A stretch of 64,000 nucleotides of DNA from Scatosoma sp045644545 (GCA_045644545.1 JAZRHC010000010.1:17421-81420), one strand, 5' to 3'; shown: positions 8,442-17,060, counted from the stretch's first letter. Numbers and translations are program-made. The notes: generated from the letters alone by a model not told the origin.

Positions 8442-8443
8442 AA

Positions 8444-9076
8444 TTATCGCTTTAACGCGTCGAGCTTTGCCGAAACTTCTTCAAATACCTGATCGGGCGA
8501 AGCGTTGCCGTCGATATTGACGAGCACGCCCTTTTCGCCGTAGTAAGTGATCAGCGGAGAAGTTTGCGCGTTATACACTTCCAACCGACTTTCCACCGTT
8601 TCGGGATTGTCGTCTTTTCTCTGGTAGAGTTCGCCGCCGCAACGGGCGCATTTGGTTTCGCCGTTCAAGCGGGATACGTGATAGCTTTCGCCACAGTCCT
8701 TGCAAACCCGTCTGCCGCAAAGTCTTGCCATAAGAAGCGAGGCGTCTACGTCGATATTGATCACCGCGTCGATCTTCGCCACTTTTGCAAGCGCTTCTGC
8801 CTGTGCGATCGTGCGGGGGAAACCGTCGAGCATATAGCCGTCTTTGCAGTCGGCTTTCGCGATACGCTCCTCTACGATCTTACAGGTAACCTCGTCGGGA
8901 ACGAGCTGACCTTTGTCGATATACGACTTTGCAAGCAACCCGATAGGCGTTGCGTTTTTGATGTTTTCTCTGAAAATATCTCCCGTCGAGATATGGGGAA
9001 GGCGGTAAGCGTCGGAAATTCTCGTCGCTTGCGTTCCCTTGCCTGCACCGGGCGCGCCGAGTAATATAATGTTCAT
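8444..9076 (-). CDS. adk: Adenylate kinase (zinc type)
   Basis: This 210-residue enzyme interconverts ATP + AMP and two ADP. It shows the P-loop GAPGAGKGT near the N-terminus, the NMP-binding STGDIFRENI, and DGFPRTIAQAEAL. The LID domain holds four cysteines (CKDCGESYHV and CARCGG), the zinc-stabilised form common in Gram-positives. DNPETVESRLEVY follows. It lies between secY and map in the spc operon, with GGAG ahead of the ATG. Confidence 0.97.
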   Translation of the reverse strand: MNIILLGAPGAGKGTQATRISDAYRLPHISTGDIFRENIKNATPIGLLAKSYIDKGQLVPDEVTCKIVEERIAKADCKDGYMLDGFPRTIAQAEALAKVAKIDAVINIDVDASLLMARLCGRRVCKDCGESYHVSRLNGETKCARCGGELYQRKDDNPETVESRLEVYNAQTSPLITYYGEKGVLVNIDGNASPDQVFEEVSAKLDALKR

Positions 9077-9151
9077 ATCGTCACTCCGTCGGAAAAATTA
9101 CTTTTTAGGTCGTTCCCGCGCCTTACGCTTCACGCGGCGCGGAAACCGTCG

Positions 9152-10453
9152 TTATTTCAAAAATCCTTTGTAATTCTTCATCATCAACTGCGCCTGCATC
9201 TGCTTTTCGAATTCCATCGCAACGGATACTACGATCAGGATACCCGTCGTAGAGAACACGTTGACCATCGTGTAGTCCGCCCAAGCGAACAACAGCGAAG
9301 GAATGAAGGCGACGAGGGAGAGATAGATCGCGCCGAACAGCGTGATACGGTTGGATATCTTCTTCAAATAGTTCTCCGTCGCTTTACCGGGGCGAATACC
9401 CTGAATAAAGCCGCCGTTCTGCTGAATGTTTTTAGATACGTCTTCGGGATTGAACTGCATTTGCGCGTAGAAGAAGGAGAATGCAAAAATCAAGATACAA
9501 AGTATCACCGAATAAATGATTCTGCCTCCTGCGATCGTAGACGAACCGGACATCCACTTCGTCCACCAAGTATCAAACGCCGAACCGGGCCAGAACATAC
9601 TCGAAATCATTTGAGGAAAACTCAAAATCGAGAAGGAGAAGATCAGAGGCATAACGCCGCCGCCCGAAATTCTGATGGGAATAGAGGACGACTGACCGCC
9701 GTACATCTTTCTGCCCTTGATCTGCTTCGCGTACTGCACGGGAACTTTTCTTTCGGAAAGATCGACGTACACGATCGCAAAGAAGATGACGATTGCCACG
9801 AGAACGAACGCGATCAATTCCCAAAGCGCGTCGAAGCCTTCGGAAAATTGCTGAACCTTTCCAACGATCGCCTGCCCTGCCGTTGCGATAATACCGACGA
9901 AAATAATCATCGATTGACCGTTCCCAACGCCGTAGTCGGTGATTCTTTCGCCCAGCCACATAACGATCAACGCGCCCGCCGTGTAGACGACGGTCATAAA
10001 TACGCCCGCGACGAAGGGTTCGTTGAAGAACAACTGCGTCTGCAAGCTTGCGCTACCGAAGCTGACGATAATACCGACGGACTGGATAACCGCGAGAAGA
10101 ATGGTTACGTATCTCGTGTATTGCGCGATTTTTTTACGCCCTTCTTCGCCCTGCTTGGAGAGCCTTTCGAGCGCGGGAATACCAACGCTCAAAAGCTGCA
10201 TAATAATCGAAGCGTTGATATAAGGTCCGATACCTAACGCAAAAACCGTGCCTTGCATCAGCGCGCCGCCCGTGATACTGCTCATCAACGTGAGGAAGTC
10301 GTTCGAGCCGATCGCCTCTGAAAAGGTAGAACGATTCAGACCCGGTACCGGAATGAAACAGCCAATACGGAAAACGAGAAGCAGCAGGAGCATCATATAC
10401 ACCTTGCGTCTGATTTCCTTGACCTTTAATGCATTGATAATTGTTTGTAACAT
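9152..10453 (-). CDS. secY: Preprotein translocase subunit SecY
   Basis: This 433-residue protein forms the channel of the SecYEG translocon in the cytoplasmic membrane. It has ten predicted hydrophobic segments. The conserved family stretches IPVPGLNRS, GIGPYINASIIMQLL, ERKVPVQYAKQ and GGVMPLIFSFSILSFPQ are present. The cytoplasmic loop NPEDVSKNIQQNGGFIQGIR, which contacts SecA and the ribosome, is intact. Its partner secG is at 27772-28080; secE is not in this window. Confidence 0.97.
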   Translation of the reverse strand: MLQTIINALKVKEIRRKVYMMLLLLLVFRIGCFIPVPGLNRSTFSEAIGSNDFLTLMSSITGGALMQGTVFALGIGPYINASIIMQLLSVGIPALERLSKQGEEGRKKIAQYTRYVTILLAVIQSVGIIVSFGSASLQTQLFFNEPFVAGVFMTVVYTAGALIVMWLGERITDYGVGNGQSMIIFVGIIATAGQAIVGKVQQFSEGFDALWELIAFVLVAIVIFFAIVYVDLSERKVPVQYAKQIKGRKMYGGQSSSIPIRISGGGVMPLIFSFSILSFPQMISSMFWPGSAFDTWWTKWMSGSSTIAGGRIIYSVILCILIFAFSFFYAQMQFNPEDVSKNIQQNGGFIQGIRPGKATENYLKKISNRITLFGAIYLSLVAFIPSLLFAWADYTMVNVFSTTGILIVVSVAMEFEKQMQAQLMMKNYKGFLK

Positions 10454-10583
10454 TTTTATTCTCCGTTATAGGTTTTCTGATTGAACGAAAGTTCAACGAA
10501 TAACGCGGATTGCGTACGGGGAAAAAATACGGCTTCACGGAAAACCGCAAAAAGACGGTTTTCCGCGTCGCATTTTACTTTTC

Positions 10584-11030
10584 TCAGATGGTTTCCGCCG
10601 TACCCTTAGCCGCTTCGATAGCTTCCTTCGCGGATGCGGAGAATTTCGCCGCCTTTACGGTAAGAGCTACTTTCAGTTCGCCGTTGCCGAGAACTTTAAG
10701 TCCGCAGTTATTCTTCACGGCTTTCGCAAGACCGTTTTCCATAACGAAACCATAATCTACTACCGTACCTGCGGGAAGTTCCGCAAGATCGGAAAGGTTC
10801 ACGATTACGTATACTTTCTTCGCGGTATGATTAAACCCTCTCTTGGGAACGCGGCGAGCGATAGGCATCTGACCGCCTTCGAAACCGGGACGAACGCCGC
10901 CGCCGGAACGAGCCCACTGACCTTTATGACCTTTACCGGAAGTTTTGCCTAAACCGGAACCGATACCGCGACCGAGTCTTTTGGGACTCTTCGTTGCTCC
11001 CTCTGCGGGAGAAAGAGTATCTATTCTCAT
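10584..11030 (-). CDS. rplO: 50S ribosomal protein L15
   Basis: L15 (148 residues) is an assembly protein with a long basic N-terminal tail. It shows LSPAEGATKSPKRLGRGIGS, then the Gly-rich GKGHKGQWARSGGGVRPGFE, and a compact C-terminal domain. The ATG follows AAGGAG, which overlaps the stop codon of rpmD. The 130 bases between it and secY contain only the secY ribosome-binding site and no clear gene. Confidence 0.97.
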   Translation of the reverse strand: MRIDTLSPAEGATKSPKRLGRGIGSGLGKTSGKGHKGQWARSGGGVRPGFEGGQMPIARRVPKRGFNHTAKKVYVIVNLSDLAELPAGTVVDYGFVMENGLAKAVKNNCGLKVLGNGELKVALTVKAAKFSASAKEAIEAAKGTAETI

Positions 11031-11041
11031 AATAAAGCTCC

Positions 11042-11221
11042 TTAAATATTTTCTACTTTTACGAGGTGTTTAACCTTCGTGATCATACCCTGAATTGCAG
11101 GAGTATCTTCAAGTTCTTTGGAAGAACGGATCTTCTTGAGCCCGAGCGCCGCTACCGTCGCTTTTACGGACTGAACTTGACCAATCGTGCTCTTTACGAG
11201 CGTAACTTTAATCTTAGCCAT
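11042..11221 (-). CDS. rpmD: 50S ribosomal protein L30
   Basis: This 59-residue protein begins MAKIKVTLVKSTIGQVQ and ends VKHLVKVENI, the typical size and pattern for bacterial L30 (TLVKS...I...Q..TV.ALGL). It lies between rpsE and rplO, its conserved place in the spc operon, with GGAGG upstream of the ATG at 11221. Confidence 0.96.
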   Translation of the reverse strand: MAKIKVTLVKSTIGQVQSVKATVAALGLKKIRSSKELEDTPAIQGMITKVKHLVKVENI

Positions 11222-11239
11222 TTGTGTTACCTCCGTTTA

Positions 11240-11767
11240 TCAGCTACGAATTTCTTCAACGGTCTTGCCGCGAAGCGCCGCGACTTCTTCTACCGATTTG
11301 AGCTCTTTCAAACCTTCGATCGCCGCTTTTACGCAGTTACCGGGGTTTTGAGTACCGTGGGACTTCGTTCTGATGTTCTTAACGCCGACCGCTTCCATTA
11401 CCGCACGGACGGGACCGCCCGCGATAACGCCGGTACCTTCGGCTGCGGGCATCATAAGCACTTTGCCGCGGCCGAACACGCCGATTACCTGGTGGGGAAT
11501 GGTGCCGTCAACGATGGATACGGAAACCATATTCTTCTTCGCTCTCAAAGTAGCCTTCTCGATCGCTTCGGGAACTTCTTTCGCTTTACCCGTAGCAACG
11601 CCGATCTTGCCGTTGCCGTCGCCAACGATCACAAGAGCCGCAAAGCGCATATTCTTACCGCCCTTGACAACCTTGGTTACGCGGTTTACTTCGATAAGTT
11701 TTTTCACGAGACCATCGTCTTCCGCCTGTCTTCTTTGAGGTCTTCTTTCTCTCTTTTCGTCTGCCAT
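11240..11767 (-). CDS. rpsE: 30S ribosomal protein S5
   Basis: S5 (175 residues) helps maintain decoding accuracy. The double-stranded RNA-binding-like domain (VNRVTKVVKGGKNMRFAALV) and the C-terminal S5 domain (AAEGTGVIAGGPVRAVMEAV, VKNIRTKSHGTQNPGNCVKA) are intact. The frame is open to a GTG at 11776, but that codon lies inside the ribosome-binding site. The ATG at 11767, nine bases after AAGGAG, is the better start. Confidence 0.96.
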   Translation of the reverse strand: MADEKRERRPQRRQAEDDGLVKKLIEVNRVTKVVKGGKNMRFAALVIVGDGNGKIGVATGKAKEVPEAIEKATLRAKKNMVSVSIVDGTIPHQVIGVFGRGKVLMMPAAEGTGVIAGGPVRAVMEAVGVKNIRTKSHGTQNPGNCVKAAIEGLKELKSVEEVAALRGKTVEEIRS

Positions 11768-11779
11768 TGTACCCACTCC

Positions 11780-12163
11780 TTAAAATTTAAGTCCGGCTTC
11801 TCTTGCGCCGTCTGCGACTGCCTTTACGCGTCCCGTGTAGAGGTAACCGCCTCTGTCGAATACGACTGCCTGCACGCCCTTTGCGAGCGCTTTTTCAGCT
11901 GCGCAAGCGCCGACAACCTTAGCAGCTTCCGTTTTGGAAAGACCTGCGATCTTTTCTTTTACGGCTTTATCCATCGTCGAAGCAGCCACGAGCGTTACGC
12001 CGCCCTTTTCGTTGCCTGCTCTGTCGTCGATAATCTGCACGTAAATGTGATTAAGACTTCTGTAAACGTTCATACGGGGGGTTTCCGCCGTGCCCGTGAT
12101 CGTTTTTCTTACGCGCGCGTGGCGTCTCTGTCTGACCGAATTTTTATCAATTTTAGAAATCAT
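11780..12163 (-). CDS. rplR: 50S ribosomal protein L18
   Basis: L18 (127 residues) binds 5S rRNA in the central protuberance. It shows RQRRHARVRKTITGTAETPR, LNHIYVQIIDD and a C-terminus with VVFDRGGYLYTGRVKAVADG AREAGLKF. Length and position between rplF and rpsE match the family. The rpsE ribosome-binding site overlaps its end. Confidence 0.97.
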   Translation of the reverse strand: MISKIDKNSVRQRRHARVRKTITGTAETPRMNVYRSLNHIYVQIIDDRAGNEKGGVTLVAASTMDKAVKEKIAGLSKTEAAKVVGACAAEKALAKGVQAVVFDRGGYLYTGRVKAVADGAREAGLKF

Positions 12164-12176
12164 ACTTTAACGCTCC

Positions 12177-12725
12177 TTATTTCTTGCCTTTACCAGAAGT
12201 CTTACCTTCCTTATGTTCTACGTTTTCGCCCTTGTAGCGAATACCGTATCCGTGATAAGGTTCGGGAACTCTGATTGCTCTGATGTTCGCAGCGATTTGA
12301 CCTACGAGTTCTTTCGAAATACCGATTACGTTTATATCCGTAAGGGTAGGACATTCGAACTTGATGCCTTCGGGTGCGACCACTTCTACGGGATGGGAGA
12401 AGCCTACGTTCAAAACGAGCTTATTGCCCTGAACTGCCGCTTTCCAACCTACGCCCTTTACTTCGAGAGCTTTCACGAAACCGTTGGTTACGCCCGTAAC
12501 CATACCGTTCAAAAGAGCTCTGTAAAGACCGTGCTTCGCGTTGGTGTCGGCGGTGGAATCAAGCGCTTTTAAAACGAGATTCGTCCCTTCCGTTTCGATA
12601 CCGACGTTGCCGACGATTTCACGGCTTAACGTGCCCTTAGGACCTTTTACCGTTACGACGCCGTTTACGAATTCTACTGTTACGCCCGCGGGAATCGCGA
12701 TGGGCATTTTACCAATTCTCGACAT
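12177..12725 (-). CDS. rplF: 50S ribosomal protein L6
   Basis: L6 (182 residues) lies near the sarcin-ricin loop and the factor-binding site. It has two repeated alpha-beta domains: MSRIGKMPIAIPAGVTVEF with VKGPKGTLSREI in the first, and PEPYHGYGIRYKGENVEHKE in the second. Gene order S8-L6-L18 is conserved. Confidence 0.97.
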   Translation of the reverse strand: MSRIGKMPIAIPAGVTVEFVNGVVTVKGPKGTLSREIVGNVGIETEGTNLVLKALDSTADTNAKHGLYRALLNGMVTGVTNGFVKALEVKGVGWKAAVQGNKLVLNVGFSHPVEVVAPEGIKFECPTLTDINVIGISKELVGQIAANIRAIRVPEPYHGYGIRYKGENVEHKEGKTSGKGKK

Positions 12726-12743
12726 TGTTTTCTACCCTCCCGA

Positions 12744-13133
12744 TTACCAAACGTAGCAAAGAACTTCGCCGCCTACGTTGGCTGCCTTTGCCTTCTTACC
12801 GGTCATAATGCCTTTGTTCGTGGAAAGGATAACCGTTCCGAATCCACCGAGTACTCTGGGCATATTTGCAACGCCTGCATAAGTACGCAAGCCGGGCTTG
12901 GATACTCTTTGCAAACCGCTGATAACCGATTTCTTTTCGTTGTATTTAAGCGTGATCGCGATCTTGCCGTTGTAGCCGTCTTCTACGACCTTCACGTCTT
13001 TCACCCAACCTTCGCTCAAAAGGATTTCCGCAATCGCTTTCTTTTCGTTGGAAGCGGGGATCTCCACCGTTTCCTTCTTCGCCGTGATCGCGTTTCTGAT
13101 TCTTGTAAGCATATCTGCGATAGGATCTGTCAT
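12744..13133 (-). CDS. rpsH: 30S ribosomal protein S8
   Basis: S8 (129 residues) binds the central domain of 16S rRNA and in E. coli regulates the spc operon. It begins MTDPIADMLTRIRNAITAKK. The C-terminal GFGTVILSTNKGIMTGKKA is typical, with the conserved STNKG RNA-binding motif. It follows rpsN by 16 bases. Confidence 0.97.
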   Translation of the reverse strand: MTDPIADMLTRIRNAITAKKETVEIPASNEKKAIAEILLSEGWVKDVKVVEDGYNGKIAITLKYNEKKSVISGLQRVSKPGLRTYAGVANMPRVLGGFGTVILSTNKGIMTGKKAKAANVGGEVLCYVW

Positions 13134-13149
13134 TTTTCGTTACCTCCTA

Positions 13150-13335
13150 TTACCAGCTCGACTTCTTAACGCCGGGGATTTCTCCCTTATACGCAAGGTT
13201 ACGGAAGCAAATACGGCAGATACCGTACTTTCTCAAAACCGCGTGAGGTCTTCCGCAGATGCTGCATCTCGTATAAGCTCTCGTAGAGAACTTAGGCGTT
13301 TTCTGCTGTTTATTGATCATTGACTTTTTTGCCAT
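13150..13335 (-). CDS. rpsN: 30S ribosomal protein S14, zinc type
   Basis: This is the 61-residue short S14 (type Z). It has two CxxC pairs (CSICGRPH and CRICFRNLAY) that hold a zinc ion. The ending PGVKKSSW is characteristic. S14 joins the head of the small subunit late in assembly. Genomes may keep a second zinc-free paralogue elsewhere; none is in this window. Confidence 0.97.
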   Translation of the reverse strand: MAKKSMINKQQKTPKFSTRAYTRCSICGRPHAVLRKYGICRICFRNLAYKGEIPGVKKSSW

Positions 13336-13347
13336 TTCCGTTTCTCC

Positions 13348-13905
13348 TTACTTCTTGAAAGGCATACCGAGCGCTCTCAAAAGCTCTCTTGCCTCTTCGT
13401 CCGTGTTCGCGGTGGTTACGATCGCTACGTCCATACCTCTGATCTTTTCCACCTGATCGTAGGTGATTTCGGGGAAGATCAGCTGTTCTTTCAAACCAAC
13501 CGAGTAGTTGCCGCGTCCGTCAAACGCTTTGTCCGACACACCTCTGAAATCGCGGAGGCGGGGAAGCGCGATGGATACGAACTTGTCGTAGAAGTTATAC
13601 ATTCTTTCGCCGCGAAGCGTTACCTTGATACCGACGTTTTGTCCTTCTCTTACTTTGAAGTTTGCAACCGATTTCTTCGCTTTCGTGAGGATAGGTTGCT
13701 GACCGGTGATCATTTTGATTTCGTTTTCCGTCATCTGGATCGACTTCGCGTTGTCCTTGATGTCGCCAAGACCCGTGTTGATAACAATCTTAACGAGCTT
13801 CGGGCATTGCATAACGGTTTTATAACCGAATTTTTTCATAAGGAAAGGTACTACTTCTTTTTCGTACTTTTCTTTTACTCTGTTTTTATACACTTTTTCT
13901 GCCAT
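13348..13905 (-). CDS. rplE: 50S ribosomal protein L5
   Basis: L5 (185 residues) binds 5S rRNA and contacts the P-site tRNA. It shows KLVKIVINTGLGD, ITGQQPILTKAKKSVANFKV and the C-terminal PEITYDQVEKIRGMDVAIVT. The N-terminal residues VPFLMKKFGYKTVMQCPKLV are as expected. It is placed between rplX and rpsN. Confidence 0.97.
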   Translation of the reverse strand: MAEKVYKNRVKEKYEKEVVPFLMKKFGYKTVMQCPKLVKIVINTGLGDIKDNAKSIQMTENEIKMITGQQPILTKAKKSVANFKVREGQNVGIKVTLRGERMYNFYDKFVSIALPRLRDFRGVSDKAFDGRGNYSVGLKEQLIFPEITYDQVEKIRGMDVAIVTTANTDEEARELLRALGMPFKK

Positions 13906-13919
13906 CTTTCTTTACCTCG

Positions 13920-14360
13920 TTAGTTGTTTTCCGTCGGTTCGACAGCTTCCGTCTTAGCGGGTTCAGCCGCTTTGGTTGCGCGCTTTCTCGTTCTCTTCTT
14001 AGGCGCTTCTTCCGCAGCCGCCGCAGCTTTCGCCGCCGCTTTCTTGGAATACGCTTTATCGAGAACGGCGCCGCAAGCGCAGACTCTCACTTTCTTGCCG
14101 TCAACGACAGCGTGCTTTACTTTCGTCGCTTTGCCGCACGTAGGGCATACTACCTTTACGTTAGAAGCGTCGATAGGGCCGGGCACTTCCACGATCTTGC
14201 TCGTTTCGTTTGCCTTTCTCGCCTTTTCGTGCTTCTTCTGAATGCGAACGCCCTCAACGGTTACCGTATTCGCTTTGGGGGATGTGGCAAGGACTTTTCC
14301 CTGTACGCCTTTATCTTTACCGGCAATTACAAGTACGTTATCATTTACTTTTACGTTCAT
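13920..14360 (-). CDS. rplX: 50S ribosomal protein L24 with long C-terminal tail
   Basis: L24 initiates large-subunit assembly. The KOW part (about 1-35) contains VLVIAGKDKGVQGKVL. The middle carries the Cys-type zinc ribbon: VVCPTCGK (C72, C75) and VRVCACG (C94, C96, one residue closer than the usual CxxC). The protein is 146 residues, some 40 more than usual. Residues 103-146 form a low-complexity tail rich in Ala, Lys, then Glu/Pro/Thr (KKRTRKRATKAAEPAKTEAV). The tail is probably disordered and basic, perhaps contacting rRNA. Confidence 0.95.
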   Translation of the reverse strand: MNVKVNDNVLVIAGKDKGVQGKVLATSPKANTVTVEGVRIQKKHEKARKANETSKIVEVPGPIDASNVKVVCPTCGKATKVKHAVVDGKKVRVCACGAVLDKAYSKKAAAKAAAAAEEAPKKRTRKRATKAAEPAKTEAVEPTENN

Positions 14361-14379
14361 TGTTTCGTCCTCCTAAACC

Positions 14380-14748
14380 TTACAGTACTTCCGGAGCAAG
14401 GGAGATAATTTTCATATAGTCCTTATCTCTCAATTCTCTCGCGATCGGCCCAAAGATACGCGTACCCTTGGGTTGTTTTTGGTTATCGATAATGACTGCC
14501 GCGTTTTCGTCGAATTTGACGAACGTACCGTCGGCACGTCTGATACCTTTTGCGCTTCTTACGATGACGGCTTTTACAACGTCGCCTTTCTTGACTGCGC
14601 CGCCGGGCGTAGCAGATTTAACGGACGCTACGATAACGTCGCCGATGTTGCCCGTCTTACGGAAGGAGCCGCCTAATACTCTTATACACATAAGCTCTTT
14701 CGCGCCGGAGTTGTCGGCAGCTTTGAGCCTCGTCTGAGGTTGTATCAT
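14380..14748 (-). CDS. rplN: 50S ribosomal protein L14
   Basis: L14 (122 residues) forms part of the intersubunit bridge B8 and binds the silencing factor RsfS. It shows MIQPQTRLKAADNSGAKELM, RVLGGS, the KGDVVKAVIVR stretch and the C-terminal GTRIFGPIARELR. Length matches the family exactly. Confidence 0.97.
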   Translation of the reverse strand: MIQPQTRLKAADNSGAKELMCIRVLGGSFRKTGNIGDVIVASVKSATPGGAVKKGDVVKAVIVRSAKGIRRADGTFVKFDENAAVIIDNQKQPKGTRIFGPIARELRDKDYMKIISLAPEVL

Positions 14749-14768
14749 AACTTATTTTCTCCTTATAA

Positions 14769-15023
14769 TTACTTAGCCTTCTCGACGATTTCAGCAATTC
14801 TCCAATTTTTGTCCTTGCTGAGCTTTCTCGTCTCGACGATTCTTACCTTATCGCCTACGCCGCACTCGTTGTTTTCGTCGTGCGCTTTGACGCGCTTGGA
14901 TTTCGTGATGGTTTTCTTATAAAGGGGATGCTTGCTCTTATCGCTGATTTCAACGACTACCGTCTTATCCATCTTATCGGATACAACAAGACCCACTCTT
15001 TCTTTTCTTAAATTTCTTTCCAT
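14769..15023 (-). CDS. rpsQ: 30S ribosomal protein S17
   Basis: S17 (84 residues) is an OB-fold primary binder of 16S rRNA. Diagnostic stretches are RKERVGLVVSDKMDKTVVVE, HPLYKKTITKSKRVKAHDE and GDKVRIVETRKLSKDKNWR. It follows rpmC in the S10 operon by 17 bases. Confidence 0.97.
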   Translation of the reverse strand: MERNLRKERVGLVVSDKMDKTVVVEISDKSKHPLYKKTITKSKRVKAHDENNECGVGDKVRIVETRKLSKDKNWRIAEIVEKAK

Positions 15024-15040
15024 TTTTGCTGTCCTCCGAT

Positions 15041-15235
15041 TTACGCTTTAAGCTCTCTCGCACGGATCTCCGTGTTTACGCGAGCGATATCTCTCTTGCA
15101 GGTTCTGATGGAAATCGGGCTTTCGAGCTGACCCGAAGCCTGACGGAAACGAAGGTTGAAAAGTTCGCTTTTGAGTTCCGCGAGTTTCGCCGTAAGCTCT
15201 TCGCTCGTCATTTCTTTAACTTCTTTCGCTTTCAT
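15041..15235 (-). CDS. rpmC: 50S ribosomal protein L29
   Basis: This 64-residue two-helix protein lies at the exit tunnel near L23 and contributes to the SRP and trigger-factor docking site. It reads MKAKEVKEMTSEELTAKLAE, then LFNLRFRQASGQLE and CKRDIARVNTEIRAREL. Its first base overlaps the last base of the rplP stop codon, so translation of the two is probably coupled. Confidence 0.96.
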   Translation of the reverse strand: MKAKEVKEMTSEELTAKLAELKSELFNLRFRQASGQLESPISIRTCKRDIARVNTEIRARELKA

Positions 15236-15684
15236 TATTCTTCACCGCCTTCTGCCGTTTCGGCTTCCGCCGCTACGACTTCTTTCTTAACAAACTTGCA
15301 CTTTACGGGAAGCTTGTGCGCCGCAAGACGCATAGCTTCTCTTGCAACTTCTTCGCTCACGCCCGACATTTCGAACATTACGCGACCGGGTTTTACGACC
15401 GCTACCCAGTATTCTACCGCACCTTTACCGGAGCCCATACGGGTTTCCGCAGGTTTCTTCGTGATAGGCTTATGAGGGAAAATGTCGATCCAAACCTTAC
15501 CGCCACGCTTGATAAATCTCGTCATTGCGATACGCGCAGCTTCGATTTGGTTGGACTTGATCCAGCCGAGCTCTTCGGAAACGAGGCCGTATTCGCCGTA
15601 CGCGATTACGTTACCCTTCGTCGCCTTACCTTTCATCGTGCCACGATGCTGTCTACGTCTTTTTACTCTCTTGGGAATTAACAT
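15235..15684 (-). CDS. rplP: 50S ribosomal protein L16
   Basis: L16 (149 residues) sits at the A-site and organises the peptidyl-transferase region. MLIPKRVKRRRQHRGTMKGK is the conserved N-terminus, so the start is the ATG at 15684, sharing one base with the rpsC stop (TAATG); the open frame further upstream lies inside rpsC. KPITKKPAETRMGSGKGA is also typical. The last ~15 residues (EVVAAEAETAEGGEE) form an acidic tail beyond the usual end. Confidence 0.96.
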   Translation of the reverse strand: MLIPKRVKRRRQHRGTMKGKATKGNVIAYGEYGLVSEELGWIKSNQIEAARIAMTRFIKRGGKVWIDIFPHKPITKKPAETRMGSGKGAVEYWVAVVKPGRVMFEMSGVSEEVAREAMRLAAHKLPVKCKFVKKEVVAAEAETAEGGEE

Positions 15685-16352
15685 TACTGTTCGCCTCCTT
15701 CTTTCGCGGGCTTTTTGGAAGCTTTGATCACTTCGCCTTTGTAGATCCAGCACTTAACGCCGATCATACCGAAGGTGGTGTGCGCTTCCGCGAAACCGTA
15801 GTCGATGTCCGCACGAAGCGTTTGAAGGGGAATAGAACCTTCGTGATATTGTTCGCTTCTTGCGATTTCAGCGCCGTCAAGACGTCCGCTGACCATCATT
15901 TTGATGCCCTTTACGCCCGCTCTCATAGAACGGCCGATCGCCTGCTTCATAGCGCGTCTGAACGACATACGCTTTTCGAGCTGAGCCGCAACGCCTTCCG
16001 CCACGAGCTGTGCGTCGCAATCGGGCTTTCTCACTTCCGTGATGTTGATGCTGATCGCTTTGCCGTTCGTGAGCTTCGCAAGATCCTTTTTAATGACCTC
16101 TACTTCGCTACCCGCTTTCCCGATAATAACGCCGGGACGAGCCGTGTAAACGGTTACGACGAGTCTTGCCGCCGCTCTTTCGATCAAGATCTTGCTGATC
16201 GCTGCTTGATAGTACTTCTTTTTAAGGAAAGTACGGATTACGTTGTCTTCTTTAAGGAATTTGGAGAATTCTTTTTTATCTGCATACCATTGGGTGTTCC
16301 AACCGTTGATAACGCCGACTCTCAAACCGTGAGGATTAACTTTTTGTCCCAT
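15684..16352 (-). CDS. rpsC: 30S ribosomal protein S3
   Basis: S3 (222 residues) lines the mRNA entry channel and has helicase-assisting activity with S4 and S5. It begins MGQKVNPHGLRVGVINGWNT. The KH domain has the GxxG loop in GVIIGKAGSEVEVIKKDL, and the C-terminal domain has MSFRRAMKQAIGRSMRAG. Both ends overlap the neighbours by one base (rplV upstream, rplP downstream), a sign of tight translational coupling. Confidence 0.97.
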   Translation of the reverse strand: MGQKVNPHGLRVGVINGWNTQWYADKKEFSKFLKEDNVIRTFLKKKYYQAAISKILIERAAARLVVTVYTARPGVIIGKAGSEVEVIKKDLAKLTNGKAISINITEVRKPDCDAQLVAEGVAAQLEKRMSFRRAMKQAIGRSMRAGVKGIKMMVSGRLDGAEIARSEQYHEGSIPLQTLRADIDYGFAEAHTTFGMIGVKCWIYKGEVIKASKKPAKEGGEQ

Positions 16353-16753
16353 TATACTTCTCCTTCCAATTTCTTAACGTCCAAAATTACCGTGATGTGG
16401 CTCGTTCTCTTTAAGATCGCGTGCCCTCTGCCTTTGGATACGGGTTGCATTCTCTTGAGCATCTGACCGCCGTCTGCGAAGAATTCCGCTACGTACAGAT
16501 CGTTCTTGTCCATACCCATATTGTCTTCGGCGTTTGCCGCCGCGGACATAAGAACTTTCTTGACTGCAAGCGCGCTGCCGTTTACGCTGTAATCGAGAAT
16601 TGCTTTTGCTTCTTTATAATCCTTCCCGCGAATCAAAGCAAGAACCGTTCTTACTTTGTAAGGGGAAACTCTGATATACTTAGCGACTGCGTAAGGACGC
16701 TTGTCTTTGTTCTGAGCGATCCTTTCCGTTTTCTTTTTCATATTCGTTGCCAT
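16352..16753 (-). CDS. rplV: 50S ribosomal protein L22
   Basis: L22 (133 residues) forms part of the narrow constriction of the exit tunnel through a beta hairpin. The core runs from about residue 20 (YAVAKYIRVSPYKVRTVLAL) to QPVSKGRGHAILKRTSHI. The first ~18 residues (MATNMKKKTERIAQNKDK) are a basic extension compared with the common ~110-residue form. A start at the ATG of residue 5 is possible, but the longer start is kept because a GGAGA sequence precedes it. Confidence 0.95.
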   Translation of the reverse strand: MATNMKKKTERIAQNKDKRPYAVAKYIRVSPYKVRTVLALIRGKDYKEAKAILDYSVNGSALAVKKVLMSAAANAEDNMGMDKNDLYVAEFFADGGQMLKRMQPVSKGRGHAILKRTSHITVILDVKKLEGEV

Positions 16754-16765
16754 TCTCTTTTCTCC

Positions 16766-17044
16766 TTATTTACCCGGCGTAGTCGTTTTCGCGGTATGAC
16801 CGTGGAAGGTTCTGGTGGGAGCAAACTCGCCGAGCTTGCAGCCGATCATATCTTCCGTTACGTATACGGGAACGTGCTTTCTTCCGTCGTACACCGCAAT
16901 CGTATGACCTACGAAATCGGGGAAGATCGTGGACGCTCTCGACCAGGTCTTGATAACTTTCTTTTCGTTGGACTCGTTCATCGCCTGAATTCTGCTGAAA
17001 AGCTTGGCTTCGACGTAAGGTCCTTTCTTTACGCTTCTTGACAT
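16766..17044 (-). CDS. rpsS: 30S ribosomal protein S19
   Basis: S19 (92 residues) pairs with S13 in the small-subunit head. It reads MSRSVKKGPYVEAKLFSRIQ, then IKTWSRASTIFPDFVGHTIA, VYDGRKHVPVYVTEDMIG and KLGEFAPTRTFHGH. Length and position between rplB and rplV are as in most bacteria. Confidence 0.97.
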   Translation of the reverse strand: MSRSVKKGPYVEAKLFSRIQAMNESNEKKVIKTWSRASTIFPDFVGHTIAVYDGRKHVPVYVTEDMIGCKLGEFAPTRTFHGHTAKTTTPGK

Positions 17045-17060
17045 TTTTCAATCCCTCCGA

